Shown: positions 1-8,362, numbered from the stretch's first letter. The stretch: 64,000 nucleotides of DNA from Blastomonas fulva (GCF_003431825.1 NZ_CP020083.1:3820501-3884500), one strand, 5' to 3'. The notes: generated by a model not told the origin, from the letters alone. Program-made: numbers and translations.

Positions 1-291
1 ATGGCAGCGCTGGCGCGGGGCGCGCGGATCGCGCATCCGTCCGATGTCTGGGTCTTTGTCTCGCCCCGACGCGACGGTCGCGCGGCAGGCGGCATGGCCG
101 ACGACATGGCGCGCATCGTCGAAGCCGGGGCGGAAGATGCGCTCCTGATGCCGGATTTCGACCACTGGCGTGCCCGCGCCGAATGGCGGCGCGGGATGCG
201 CGAGCTACCGGCTAGCCCTGCCGATATGGTGCGCGACGAAGCGTTGCTGCAACCGATGCCGCACGATATGCCGCTGGCGGTGATGGCATGA
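1..291 (+). CDS. 3' end of a gene at the window edge, possibly a glycosyltransferase
   Basis: Only the last 96 residues are visible and the gene probably continues upstream, so the in-frame ATG at base 1 should not be taken as the start. The stretch SPRRDGRAAGGMADDMARI loosely resembles the C-terminal tail of family 2 glycosyltransferases that head similar clusters, but I do not recognise it firmly. The stop overlaps the ATG of the next gene (ATGA, 288-291). It is therefore translationally coupled to, and very likely acts with, the five downstream genes. The glycosyltransferase assignment is inference; the coupling is seen. Confidence 0.45.
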   Translation: MAALARGARIAHPSDVWVFVSPRRDGRAAGGMADDMARIVEAGAEDALLMPDFDHWRARAEWRRGMRELPASPADMVRDEALLQPMPHDMPLAVMA

Positions 292-1325
292 CCCCTCGCC
301 CGATCGGCTATTACGTCCATCATCACGGCGCCGGGCACCTGTCCCGCGCGCGCGTGATCCGCGAGGCGACATCCTTGCCTGTGACCCTGCTCGGCAGCCG
401 GATCGACGCAGAGGGCATCGTGCTTGCAGATGACCGGCTCGGCGACGGTTTCGATGGCCGGGATCAGGCTGCCAATCGCCCCAATACATTGCATTACGCC
501 CCGCTCGACCATGAAGGCATCCGCAGCCGCGTCGCCCGCATCACCCAATGGATCGAGCAGGCCCGTCCATTGCTGATGATCGTCGACGTGTCGATCGAAG
601 TGGCGATGCTGGCGCGGCTGGCCTCGGTTCCCGTGCTTTATGTGCGTTTGAACGGCAAGCGCAGCGATCCTGCGCATCTTGAAGCGTTTCGCAGCGCGCA
701 GGCGCTGATCGCGCCCTTTGCGCAGGCCATGGAGGATCCCGCCACGCCCGACTGGGTCCGGGCCAAGACCTTTTATGCGCCGGGGCTCAGCCCTGCCCGC
801 GCTGCGCCGGGCGTTCCCCGTGAAACCGTGCTGGTGATCATGGGCGAAGGCGGGACATCGCTGACGGCTGCGGCGATCGCCGACGCCGCCCGCGCCTGCT
901 CGGACCACACATGGAGGGTTGTCGGAAACCTCTCGGCACCATCCGATTGCCCGGGCAACCTGGTGTTCCCCGGCTGGAGCGACACAATGGCCGACGAGGT
1001 AGCGAAGGCTTCGGTGGTGGTCGGCGCAGCAGGCGACGGGGTCGTCGGCCTGGTCATGGCCGCCGATCGCCCCTTCGTCTGCATCCCCGAGACGCGACCT
1101 TTCGGCGAACAGAATGCCACCGCCTCGGGGCTGCAGCGCATGGGCGCTGCCATCGTTCGCCCGGCCTGGCCGGACGCGCACGAATGGCCTGCAGCTCTTT
1201 CCGCGGCGCGAGCGCTGGACCCGGCAGGACGCCGCGCGCTGCGCGATCCGCAGGCGGCGGCGAGACTTGCCCGCTGGCTTGAGGCGCAAGCCGCCACATG
1301 GGTCGCACGGGAGCTGGCAGCATGA
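288..1325 (+). CDS. GT-B fold (MurG-like) glycosyltransferase
   Basis: A 345-residue cytosolic protein. The N-terminal YYVHHHGAGHLSRA stretch looks like the glycine- and histidine-rich acceptor loop of MurG/UGT-like GT-B enzymes. The second half has a nucleotide-sugar-domain look (VIMGEGGTS near residue 184, then FPGWSDTMAD and VVVGAAGDGVVGLVMAADRP). This fits transfer of a sugar from a nucleotide donor to an unknown acceptor. It starts in a 4-base overlap with the gene before it and ends in a 4-base overlap with the gene after it. The substrate is not predictable. Alternative: a non-enzymatic GT-B relative. Confidence 0.7.
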   Translation: MTPRPIGYYVHHHGAGHLSRARVIREATSLPVTLLGSRIDAEGIVLADDRLGDGFDGRDQAANRPNTLHYAPLDHEGIRSRVARITQWIEQARPLLMIVDVSIEVAMLARLASVPVLYVRLNGKRSDPAHLEAFRSAQALIAPFAQAMEDPATPDWVRAKTFYAPGLSPARAAPGVPRETVLVIMGEGGTSLTAAAIADAARACSDHTWRVVGNLSAPSDCPGNLVFPGWSDTMADEVAKASVVVGAAGDGVVGLVMAADRPFVCIPETRPFGEQNATASGLQRMGAAIVRPAWPDAHEWPAALSAARALDPAGRRALRDPQAAARLARWLEAQAATWVARELAA

Positions 1326-2449
1326 CCTTGGCCAGCGCGTCCGTCCCGACAGGCCCCGATTGCGTCGCCGCAGCGATGGGCATTGCCGAAAATCTGGCCG
1401 AGCTCGGCGCGCGCTATGATGCAGCGCCAGTCTATCCTGCCGACAGTATTGCACAGATCGCGCGGGCGGGGCTGCACCGCACCTTCGCACCGGTGGCCAG
1501 CGGCGGCCAGCCTTTCCGCGATGACGATCAGCGCCATCTGGCGATGCTCGATGTCCTGAGGATCATCGGTCGCGCTGACCTCAGCGTCGGCAGGCTTTAC
1601 GAGGGGCATGTCAACGCCATGCTGCTGTTCGGCTGGTATGGCTCGACGGTGCAGCTGCATGCGCTCAAGGGGGCCCTGGGCGCCGGTGCGATCTACGGCG
1701 TGTGGGCCACCGAGCCCCTCCCCGGGGTCGCGATTCTCGAAACGCAAAGCGGCTATGTGCTCGAAGGCGCCAAGTCGTTCGCTACCGGCGCGGGCGGCAA
1801 TTCCCATGCCCTGATCACGGCCCGCCGCCCGGATGGAGACGCACAGCTGGTGATTGTGCGCGCCGACGACCCCGAACGCGCCGATCTGTCGCAATGGCGT
1901 GTGCGCGGGATGCGCGCCACCGGGAGTGGCAGCTATGCGCTGGACGGCCTTGCCATAGCGCCGGAGGATCGCCTGGGTGAAGGCGGCGATTATCACCGCG
2001 ACCCACGGTTCACGGCTGGCGCGTGGCGGTTCACCGCGGTCCAGCTGGGGGGAATAGAGGGATTGCTGACCGAGATCCGCAAGGCCATGCGACCTGCCGC
2101 ACGCGAGGACCCGGTGCAGCGTGCGCGGTTCGCCGATGCTGTGGCTTCCGCCCGCACCGCCTATCTGTGGGTCCGCGAATGCGCGCTGCGCGCCGCGTCG
2201 CAAGATCCCGATGGTCCGGCATTTGCGCAGATGACGCGCGGGATCGTGGAGCGTGCAGGCCTCGATGTCATCGAGGCCGCAGCGCGCATCACCGGCACTT
2301 ACAGCGCGTTGGATGGCACGCGGATTGACAAGATCAGCCGCGATCTCAGCCTGTATCTGCGCCAGGCCGGGCCCGATTATGCGCGCGATTGCGCGGCACA
2401 GGCATGGCTGGAGCGTGACCCATGGGGCCCGGCAGACCGGCTGTGGTGA
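1322..2449 (+). CDS. Acyl-CoA dehydrogenase family protein
   Basis: 375 residues, started at the ATG that overlaps the previous stop (ATGA). The fold signature is an N-terminal helical part, a central beta part with the flavin-contact-like stretch GAKSFATGAGG (about residue 150), and a C-terminal four-helix bundle (QMTRGIVERAGLDVIEAAARITGTYSALDG region cut short here for length; it spans about residues 302-331). Family members oxidise acyl-CoA with FAD. In a glycan or natural-product cluster such a protein may instead desaturate or hydroxylate a carrier-bound intermediate, which is inference. The last four bases overlap the GTG proposed for the next gene. Confidence 0.75.
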   Translation: MTLASASVPTGPDCVAAAMGIAENLAELGARYDAAPVYPADSIAQIARAGLHRTFAPVASGGQPFRDDDQRHLAMLDVLRIIGRADLSVGRLYEGHVNAMLLFGWYGSTVQLHALKGALGAGAIYGVWATEPLPGVAILETQSGYVLEGAKSFATGAGGNSHALITARRPDGDAQLVIVRADDPERADLSQWRVRGMRATGSGSYALDGLAIAPEDRLGEGGDYHRDPRFTAGAWRFTAVQLGGIEGLLTEIRKAMRPAAREDPVQRARFADAVASARTAYLWVRECALRAASQDPDGPAFAQMTRGIVERAGLDVIEAAARITGTYSALDGTRIDKISRDLSLYLRQAGPDYARDCAAQAWLERDPWGPADRLW

Positions 2450-3126
2450 GCGGACTGCTGCGCGCCACCAGCCTGTCGGCCCGGCCCTGGCGATCTCTTC
2501 GCTGGCTGGTGATCGCGCCTCATCCTGATGACGAGACATTGGGTGCGGGCGCCCTGATCCACCAGACCGCGCGCGAAAAGCGTCTGGCAGGGATTGCCTA
2601 TCTCACCGATGGCTCGGGCTCGCACCCAGCAAGCGCAGGTCGCGGGTTGATCATTACCCGTAAGCGCGAAGCGGCGCTGGCATTGCGCCGGCTGGCCGGC
2701 GAACCGGTGGAGACGCTGCACCTCGACTGGCGCGACGCATCGCCTTCGCATCCGGGTAACGTATTGTTCGATCGCACTTGCCGTAGACTGGTGGCGCTGT
2801 GCGCGGCGCAGCGGGTGGATGCGATCGCAGTGACCGCAAGGCATGAGCCGCATTGCGATCACGCGGCCGCTGCACGGCTGGCCTATGCCGTACGCGATGC
2901 CAGCCGCCGCCCGTTGCGTATTGCAGAGTACATCGTCTGGGGTGAGCGGCCCTTGCCTCGTGGCAGCACCCTGCTCCGTACCCAACCGATGCCGGCTGGG
3001 CTTCGCCGCCGGGCGCTGGCCGCGCATCGCAGCCAGATTGGCGCATCGCGGGGCCCCGGATTCCGGTTGCCGCGCGCTTTCAGGCGAATGCCGACCACCG
3101 ACATCCTGTATTGCACCGGAGACTGA
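2446..3126 (+). CDS. PIG-L family deacetylase
   Basis: The zinc-dependent deacetylase signature APHPDDETLG (HPDD) lies near residue 25, and the distal EPHCDHAAA motif supplies further metal and catalytic ligands. PIG-L/LmbE enzymes remove N-acetyl groups from amino sugars such as GlcNAc conjugates. The start is set at GTG 2446, inside a GTGA overlap with the upstream stop, which fits the coupling seen in the rest of the operon. An in-frame ATG at 2422 would give a 28-base overlap. It probably deacetylates a sugar added by one of the neighbouring glycosyltransferases (inference). Confidence 0.85.
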   Translation: MSGLLRATSLSARPWRSLRWLVIAPHPDDETLGAGALIHQTAREKRLAGIAYLTDGSGSHPASAGRGLIITRKREAALALRRLAGEPVETLHLDWRDASPSHPGNVLFDRTCRRLVALCAAQRVDAIAVTARHEPHCDHAAAARLAYAVRDASRRPLRIAEYIVWGERPLPRGSTLLRTQPMPAGLRRRALAAHRSQIGASRGPGFRLPRAFRRMPTTDILYCTGD

Positions 3127-3127
3127 C

Positions 3128-3715
3128 ATGCGACACCAGACCAGCCTCGATGCCGAATATTTCGAGCAAATGTTTCGCGAAACGCCCGATCCCTGGGGCT
3201 TCGAGACCAAGGCCTATGAACAGGCAAAATATGCGCGAACACTGGCGGCGCTGGGCGATCGCCGTTTCGACCGCGCGCTGGAGGTTGGCTGCGCCAACGG
3301 CGTGCTGACCGCCCAGCTGGCGCCGTATTGCGAGCGGCTGCTGGCGATTGATGTCAGCCAAACCGCGCTGGACACGGCGCGCGCACGCTGCAGCAGCCTG
3401 CCCCAGGTGACCTTTGAGCGGATCGAGTTTCCCCGGCAGGCCCCTGCAGACACGGCGTTCGATCTGTTGCTGCTCTCCGAAGTGGCCTATTATTGGGACG
3501 ATGGCGATCTGCAGCGCGCCGCCGATTGGATCGCAGGCGCTGTGGTTGCCGGGGGCGAACTGCTGCTTGTACATTGGACCGGCGATACCGACTATCCGCA
3601 ATCGGGCGACGGTGCCGTGCAGAAGCTGCAAGCGATGCTCGCCGAGCGTATCATGCTTCTTCACGCCGATCGCCAGCCCGAATATCGTCTCGATCTCTGG
3701 CGGATGGGCGCATGA
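3128..3715 (+). CDS. Class I SAM-dependent methyltransferase (NodS-like)
   Basis: 195 residues starting one base after the previous stop (TGACATG). Motif I is ALEVGCANGVLTAQL (about residues 49-63), followed by the acidic AdoMet-binding strand end LLAIDVS and a motif LLLSEVAYYW. The overall pattern resembles NodS, which N-methylates a deacetylated glucosamine. Deacetylase followed by N-methyltransferase is the same enzymatic order as NodB-NodS in rhizobial Nod-factor synthesis. The analogy is inference and no nodulation role is implied. The stop overlaps the next ATG (ATGA). Confidence 0.82.
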   Translation: MRHQTSLDAEYFEQMFRETPDPWGFETKAYEQAKYARTLAALGDRRFDRALEVGCANGVLTAQLAPYCERLLAIDVSQTALDTARARCSSLPQVTFERIEFPRQAPADTAFDLLLLSEVAYYWDDGDLQRAADWIAGAVVAGGELLLVHWTGDTDYPQSGDGAVQKLQAMLAERIMLLHADRQPEYRLDLWRMGA

Positions 3716-4521
3716 TCTCGGTTCTCACGATCGTGCGCAACCGTGCCGGGCATCTGGCCCAACTGGTCGAAGGATTGCGTCGCAGCATCGAACCTCCGGG
3801 CGAGCTCATTGTGGTTGACATGGCGAGCGAGCCGCCGATCGAGCAGCTCGATACTGACTTTCCCTGCCACGTGAAAAGGCTGGCCGCCGAACACTTGCCG
3901 CTTGCCGAAGCGCGCAATCTGGCTGCGCGGCATGCAAGCTTCGAGAACCTGCTGTTTCTCGATGTAGATTGCATTCCGACGGCTTCGTTGATCGGAACCA
4001 TGGATGAGGCCTTGAAGCAGGCCGACGCGCTGATCTGCGCCGAAATACTCTATCTTGGTCCGGAAGATGCGCGCGGGAGCTGGGACGAGAAGGATCTCGC
4101 AGCCCGGGGCAAGCCGCATGCCGTTCGCAACTTTCCCGAAAAGGGCTTGCGCGCCGAAGAAAATCCCGGGCTGTTCTGGTCGCTGGCGTTCGGCATTCGC
4201 CGCAAGCGGTTCGACGCGTTAGGGGGATTTGACCAAGCCTATCTGGGCTATGGCGGCGAAGACACCGACTTCGGTTTTCGCGCCACTGCAGCCGGGTTGC
4301 CGCTTCTGTTCATGGGAGGCCCCGGCGCTTTCCACCAGTACCATCCCAGCCCCGATCCGCCGCTCCAGCATTTTGGTGACATCGTGCGCAACGCCCAACT
4401 CTTTCGGGCGCGCTGGGGCTTCTGGCCGATGGCAGGCTGGTTGCAGCAGTTCGAGGAGATGGGCCTGATCGCAATCGAACGCATGTCACTGACAGTGCTG
4501 CACAAGCCCGCGGAGCACTAG
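3712..4521 (+). CDS. Family 2 glycosyltransferase (GT-A)
   Basis: 269 residues. The N-terminus SVLTIVRNRAGHL is the usual GT2 start, followed by a nucleotide-binding region and a DxD motif in LFLDVDCIP (about residues 80-88). The C-terminal motif GYGGEDTDFGFR (about 181-192) is typical of GT2/galactosyltransferase C-terminal domains. It has no membrane segments, so it acts in the cytosol on an activated sugar donor. It is the last gene of the coupled operon; no clear terminator hairpin was seen after it. Confidence 0.85.
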   Translation: MISVLTIVRNRAGHLAQLVEGLRRSIEPPGELIVVDMASEPPIEQLDTDFPCHVKRLAAEHLPLAEARNLAARHASFENLLFLDVDCIPTASLIGTMDEALKQADALICAEILYLGPEDARGSWDEKDLAARGKPHAVRNFPEKGLRAEENPGLFWSLAFGIRRKRFDALGGFDQAYLGYGGEDTDFGFRATAAGLPLLFMGGPGAFHQYHPSPDPPLQHFGDIVRNAQLFRARWGFWPMAGWLQQFEEMGLIAIERMSLTVLHKPAEH

Positions 4522-4556
4522 TATCGTTACCAAAGTATCCAACGCTCGAGTAATCT

Positions 4557-5015
4557 GTGAAGCGTAAGCGAAGGTTTCACATCACGTGGCCCCATGCGAC
4601 CAGTTTGGGACGCACACTCTTTGAAAAGGATGCTGCAATCCAGATTGCTCGTTGGCAACACAGCGCTTCCTACTGGCTGCCTGCTGAGAATGGCCCTGCA
4701 ACGACACTCCCGATCGCGCTGTCGCTGTACAAGAGCTGCGGAAGGATCGATTTCGTCATCCTCGACATCAATTTGCGCGGGACCGCCGTGTTTCCCATGG
4801 CGCGTTGCCTCTCGCAGGACGGCGTGCCGTTCCTGTTCTGCACCGGATACGACGATCAGCCGGTCCGCAGCGAGTTTGCAGGTGTGCCGCGCTTTGAAAA
4901 ACCAGTCTGCCAGCAGGGCTTTGCCGCGATGATCGACCTGATCGATCAGGCGCGGCAGGAAGCTTCTGGATTGTCTTCTCCCACGTCTTCGCTGGCACCG
5001 CACTTGCCTATGTAA
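4557..5015 (+). pseudogene. N-terminally truncated response-regulator receiver domain
   Basis: From about residue 45 onward the product matches a receiver domain. GPATTLPIALSL resembles the second strand and helix, FVILDINLRG contains the phospho-acceptor Asp, FLFCTGYDD supplies the conserved Thr, and PRFEKPV the conserved Lys. The first strand with its acidic pair is missing and is replaced by an unrelated Arg/His/Trp-rich stretch, and no other frame upstream restores it. Without the acidic pair Mg2+ binding and phosphorylation should fail, so I call it a remnant. It could still be expressed as a small protein. Confidence 0.5.
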
Positions 5016-5078
5016 GTTCGTACCAGACCAAGGGGCCGTATCGCCTAATCCTCAACTTACAGTCGAGAGGATAGGACA

Positions 5079-5750
5079 ATGCGTACCATTGCAATTCTGA
5101 CGGCGGCTCTGTTGTCAACGGCGTGCGATACACCCGACAGCCAGCAGGCCGATAAGGCTCGGGCAGATGCCACCATGGCCGGTGATGAGATGGCCACCGA
5201 TACCTCAGATGGTACCATCGGACCGGACGGGGCGATGATGCCCGAAAATGTGCCAGCTGGCATTTATGTCAATCGGGTCGCAATCTCCGACAAATATGAA
5301 ATCGAAGCCGGCAAGCTGGCCGTGCAGAAGGCCCAGTCGGAGCAGACCCGGGCATTTGGCCAGATGATGATCGACGACCATACCAAGTCATCGCAGGACA
5401 TGAAGGCGGTCATGGCCAAGATGTCGCCCGCTGCGACTCCTCCTTCGCGGCTCGACGCGGAGCATCAGGGCATGATTGATCGCCTCAAGTCGGCCAGCGG
5501 CGCGGCGTTTGACCGTGAATATCAGAACCAGCAGATGATGGCGCATCGCAAAGCGCTGGCACTGCACGAAGGCTATGGCGCCAATGGCGACAATGCGGAT
5601 CTCAAGGCTTTCGCGCGAACAGTGGTTCCGGTCATCCGCAAGCACCACGACCAGGTCAACTCGATGACGGGAAGCGCCGCGACCGACGCGATCGACACGG
5701 GCGCTGCGACTGGTCAAGGCGCTGCTGCAACCACGTCGGGCGGTCAATGA
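5079..5750 (+). CDS. DUF4142 family lipoprotein
   Basis: 223 residues. A short hydrophobic leader ends in a lipobox-like LLSTAC (Cys about 15), so it is probably a lipidated periplasmic protein. Residues about 60-195 form the helical DUF4142/ferritin-like pattern (KLAVQKAQSEQTRAFGQMM, then DHTKSSQDMK and paired His-rich segments KHHDQV). The function of DUF4142 is unsettled; members are often stress-associated. A purine-rich GAGAGGATAGG precedes the ATG, and a strong hairpin terminator follows, so it looks monocistronic. Confidence 0.85.
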   Translation: MRTIAILTAALLSTACDTPDSQQADKARADATMAGDEMATDTSDGTIGPDGAMMPENVPAGIYVNRVAISDKYEIEAGKLAVQKAQSEQTRAFGQMMIDDHTKSSQDMKAVMAKMSPAATPPSRLDAEHQGMIDRLKSASGAAFDREYQNQQMMAHRKALALHEGYGANGDNADLKAFARTVVPVIRKHHDQVNSMTGSAATDAIDTGAATGQGAAATTSGGQ

Positions 5751-5779
5751 CGTGACAAACCAACCAGCTTCATCTCACT

Positions 5780-5803
5780 GGCGGCCTTCGGGTCGCCATT
5801 TTT
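5780..5803 (+). terminator. Rho-independent terminator after the DUF4142 gene
   Basis: A seven-pair stem (GGCGGCC / GGTCGCC, one G-U pair) closes on a TTCG tetraloop and is followed by ATTTTT. It starts 29 bases after the stop of the DUF4142 lipoprotein gene. Confidence 0.8.
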
Positions 5804-5832
5804 CTGCGTGAGCGGATTGCAGGGTCCAGGCG

Positions 5833-6090
5833 TTACTCCCCGGTGTCCTCGTCCGATGCCAACCTATCGCGCTTGGCACCCTTGGCAGAGTTGCCCGCTG
5901 CGGCATCAGATCCAAAATAGCGGCTCTCACTCTGCCCATCCTGAAAGTCCCCGGGGTTGCCACCGCGCTCTTCCTTGCCGGTATGGGGGTTGGGATAGGC
6001 ACCACCGCCGGACTCGCCTCCGCCGCCCTTGCCGGTCTGGTCGTGCATAGCGTCGTCATCATTGGCGGGAATCTTGGGATTGTCAGACAT
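5833..6090 (-). CDS. Small hydrophilic Gly/Asp-rich protein
   Basis: 85 residues if started at the ATG at 6090, which has an AGGAG seven bases upstream on the minus strand; an in-frame start at 6138 would lack such a site. The product (MSDNPKIPANDDDAMHDQTG at the N-terminus) is rich in Gly, Asp, Asn and Glu, has no Cys, no hydrophobic core and a run GKGGGGESGGG. It is probably intrinsically disordered and resembles hydrophilin or KGG-type stress proteins only in composition. Function unknown. It converges on the DUF4142 gene, and the terminator lies between them. Confidence 0.6.
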   Translation of the reverse strand: MSDNPKIPANDDDAMHDQTGKGGGGESGGGAYPNPHTGKEERGGNPGDFQDGQSESRYFGSDAAAGNSAKGAKRDRLASDEDTGE

Positions 6091-6177
6091 TGCGGTCTCC
6101 TGTGGGGCGGCTGGTGAGACTTGGGGGAGAGACCGCAAGGTTAGCGCCGGACAATCGGGCGATCCCTAACATAGGCT

Positions 6178-6561
6178 TTGGAACGAGCCGTGCCACACCG
6201 CTGGCGACATCTGATGATTGCCTCGGCATTCTTTCCGCTGATCATCCCCGGCATCGAGCGCGCGCAGTCGACGGGGTCATCCAAGCCGGTCGCTGCAGCG
6301 ATGGTCATCGGTGCGGTGCTGCTAGGCGCGCTGGCGACCGGGCTGATCGAACCGCTTGGCGGGTTGGTAGGCGTCGCCATCGTCCAGCTGTCGACTGCCG
6401 CCCTACCCTGGGCGCTGGGGTTCTCGGCAGGCGCTATGCTGTTCGTCGTGATGGCCGATATCATACCCCAGGCCAGCCGCCGGATCGAGCACGGCTCTGC
6501 CACACCTGCGCTGATGGGGGGCCTTGCGGTGATGATGTTCCTCGACGTTTCGCCAAGCTGA
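6178..6561 (+). pseudogene. Remnant of a ZIP family metal transporter
   Basis: The C-terminal part is ZIP-like: LPWALGFSAGAMLFVVMADIIPQASRR carries the conserved Gly-Ala-Met and the (E/D)-x-x-P-x-(S/A)-x-R ending (the quoted motif spans about residues 76-102). The N-terminal part (MIASAFFPLIIPGIERAQ) resembles the helix before the cytosolic loop. The two amphipathic helices bearing the HN-x-P-E-G metal site are absent: the protein passes directly from one half to the other. At 127 residues against about 250 in the family, it is an internally deleted, probably non-transporting remnant. Confidence 0.6.
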
Positions 6562-6610
6562 CGCCGCACGGCCATGAAACCCCTGCCATCGGCAGGCGTT
6601 GGGGCTGCTT

Positions 6611-7675
6611 ATGGATACCACGGAAATTTGGACGATTGCCCGAACCCCGGTGCTGATGGCGACCTTGGTGGCTGCAGCGCTGCTGGCCCATCTCGCTTTG
6701 GTGTTCGTGTTCCGGCGCATCGCGTGGCGCACCCGCACGGGACAGGATGATGCGATGACAATGTGCATCTATCATCCGTTGCGCTGGATCATGGTTAGCC
6801 TCGCGCTGCTATCGGTGGATGAGGTGCTGCCCGACCATCCTCAATATGCGACGCTTGTCGTGGGTGCCGTGCGGATCATCCTGCCGCTGCTGTGGGGCTG
6901 GCTTGTCATCGCCATCATCCGGTTCCTCCACGGATACGTCAGTGCCCGATCAGACCTTTCCGCCGCAAACAACCTGACCGCACGGCGCAGGCGGACCCGG
7001 GCCGACATCCTCGCGCGGATCGCGACGATCGTGGTGGTCATTGTCAGCCTGGGCCTGTTGCTGCTCAAGATCCCTGCGGTGCGCGAGATCGGCGTCGCGC
7101 TGGTGGCATCGGCGGGCATTGCGGGCCTTGCCTTTGGCGTCGCAGCGCAGCCCTTGCTCAAGAACCTCGTCGCCGGAATCCAGCTTGCGTTTACCGAGCC
7201 GGTTCGCATCGACGACGTGGTGGTCTATCAGGGCGAATGGGGACGGGTCGAGAAGATCACGCTGACCTATGTCGTGCTGAAGATCTGGGACGACCGGCGG
7301 CTGGTGATCCCGGTGTCCAAGCTGCTGGAGGACACGATCGAGAATTGGACACGCGAGACCAGCCACCTGTTGGGCACCGTAATGCTCTATGTCGATCATA
7401 CCGCCGATGTCGAGAGCATCCGCAGCTTCGCGGTGGCACAGGTGCGCAGCCACCGGCTGTGGGACCAGCGCGTCGCAGTGCTGCAAGTGACCGACATGAC
7501 CGCGCAGGTGCTGCAACTTCGCGTACTGATGAGCGGCCGCAACGGATCAGAGCTGTTCGACATGCGGTGCGACGTGCGCGAGGCGGTGCTGCGCCATATC
7601 GCGCACGAAGCGCCAGGCTCGCTCAACCGCAACCGGCTGCAATTCGAAACACAAGATGGGGCTGTGGACCATTAG
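6611..7675 (+). CDS. MscS family mechanosensitive channel
   Basis: 354 residues from ATG 6611, which has GGGG six bases upstream; an in-frame TTG at 6599 would add four residues. Several N-terminal membrane helices are followed by the Ala/Gly-rich pore helix (SAGIAGLAFGVAAQPLLKN, about 168-186), then the beta domain with FTEPVRIDDVV and the upper C-terminal domain. It is an inner-membrane channel that opens under membrane tension to release solutes. A short GC hairpin (CCTGCC ATC GGCAGG, 6582-6596) lies just upstream and may affect initiation. Family placement is firm; gating properties are not predictable. Confidence 0.9.
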   Translation: MDTTEIWTIARTPVLMATLVAAALLAHLALVFVFRRIAWRTRTGQDDAMTMCIYHPLRWIMVSLALLSVDEVLPDHPQYATLVVGAVRIILPLLWGWLVIAIIRFLHGYVSARSDLSAANNLTARRRRTRADILARIATIVVVIVSLGLLLLKIPAVREIGVALVASAGIAGLAFGVAAQPLLKNLVAGIQLAFTEPVRIDDVVVYQGEWGRVEKITLTYVVLKIWDDRRLVIPVSKLLEDTIENWTRETSHLLGTVMLYVDHTADVESIRSFAVAQVRSHRLWDQRVAVLQVTDMTAQVLQLRVLMSGRNGSELFDMRCDVREAVLRHIAHEAPGSLNRNRLQFETQDGAVDH

Positions 7676-7805
7676 AAAAATAGGGGCCGCGCGCTCATAG
7701 CTTGCGCCTCCGAGGACGAGAGGCACTAGGATAGGAAATCCCTATTGTCACGGAGAGCGACTTGCACGAGACATGCGCCGAAGCGGCATGCCCCCAGCGC
7801 TCCCC

Positions 7806-7888
7806 TGCCCCATTGCCTGCGAAATCACCGTAGGAGGCTCGATTGACGCGCAGCGGCACATCGCCAATCTGTGCCGCAGGCAGGGGCA
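7806..7888 (+). promoter_or_regulatory. Long imperfect inverted repeat in the leader of the first alpA-like gene
   Basis: TGCCCCATTGCCTGCG (7806-7821) can pair with CGCAGGCAGGGGCA (7875-7888), placing a large stem-loop directly before the ribosome-binding site of the AlpA gene at 7918. A shorter CTGCGA/TCGCAG pair sits at the same relative place before the paralogue at 60844, and a block beginning GGCTCGATTGACGCG is shared inside the loop. The rest of 7676-7917 shows no gene. Confidence 0.4.
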
Positions 7889-7917
7889 GATCACATCACA
7901 AGATGGAGACATTGGCC

Positions 7918-8121
7918 ATGGCATCCCATCCACCCGACAGGTTCCTGAGGCTCAACACCGTGCTCGATCGCACCGGGCTTTCTCGCGCGACGCTCTACCG
8001 CAAGAACCAGGCCGGGACGTTCCCGAAGCAGATCAAGATCGCAGAGCGATCCTGCGGATGGCGGGAATCGACTCTTGAGGAGTGGCTGCGCAACTCGATG
8101 TTTTATAAGGTCGGCGATTGA
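7918..8121 (+). CDS. AlpA family DNA-binding regulator, copy 1
   Basis: 67 residues from ATG 7918, preceded by GGAGA. The product is a winged-helix/MerR-like DNA-binding protein of the AlpA type: FLRLNTVLDRTGLSRATLYR is the helix-turn-helix, TFPKQIKI the wing, and WRESTLEEWL the closing helix. AlpA proteins regulate excision or integrase genes of prophages and islands. A paralogue of the same length lies at 60844-61047 with a related leader. Here the downstream region is cut by IS91-A 111 bases after the stop. Confidence 0.85.
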   Translation: MASHPPDRFLRLNTVLDRTGLSRATLYRKNQAGTFPKQIKIAERSCGWRESTLEEWLRNSMFYKVGD

Positions 8122-8233
8122 GCGGGCCAAGTTGGCTGAAGCCAGTGCTGCAACGTGAGGCTTGTCTCCAATGAGGGGGCGGGCGCAGTCCATATCGCAC
8201 GTCGAAGCATTGCAGATGGCAGTCGGATCGGTT

Positions 8234-8255
8234 GCACGAACCCGCTTCGCGGGAG
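8234..8255 (+). repeat. Predicted terIS of IS91-A with hairpin
   Basis: A 22-base sequence containing the palindrome CCCGC-TTC-GCGGG. The same 22 bases occur at 41948-41969 (IS91-A copy 2) and, inverted, at the integrase-proximal ends of IS91-B (23322-23343 and 37554-37575), although the proteins of the two element types have diverged. Confidence 0.7.
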
Positions 8256-8362
8256 TGGTGTTTGGGGTGAAGCTAAGCTGACGGCGCGGGCGCAGCGCCT
8301 GGATTGAACAGTGTCCGTGGTGGGCAGACCATTTCGACTCCTTCAACCTGAGGAGTCGAACG

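Noticed and set aside
773..2539. 588-codon open frame on the minus strand across the glycosyltransferase and acyl-CoA dehydrogenase genes
   Set aside because: It is antisense to two well-supported coupled genes, is rich in Arg/Ala/Gly/His with no domain, and is the kind of long chance frame expected in GC-rich DNA.
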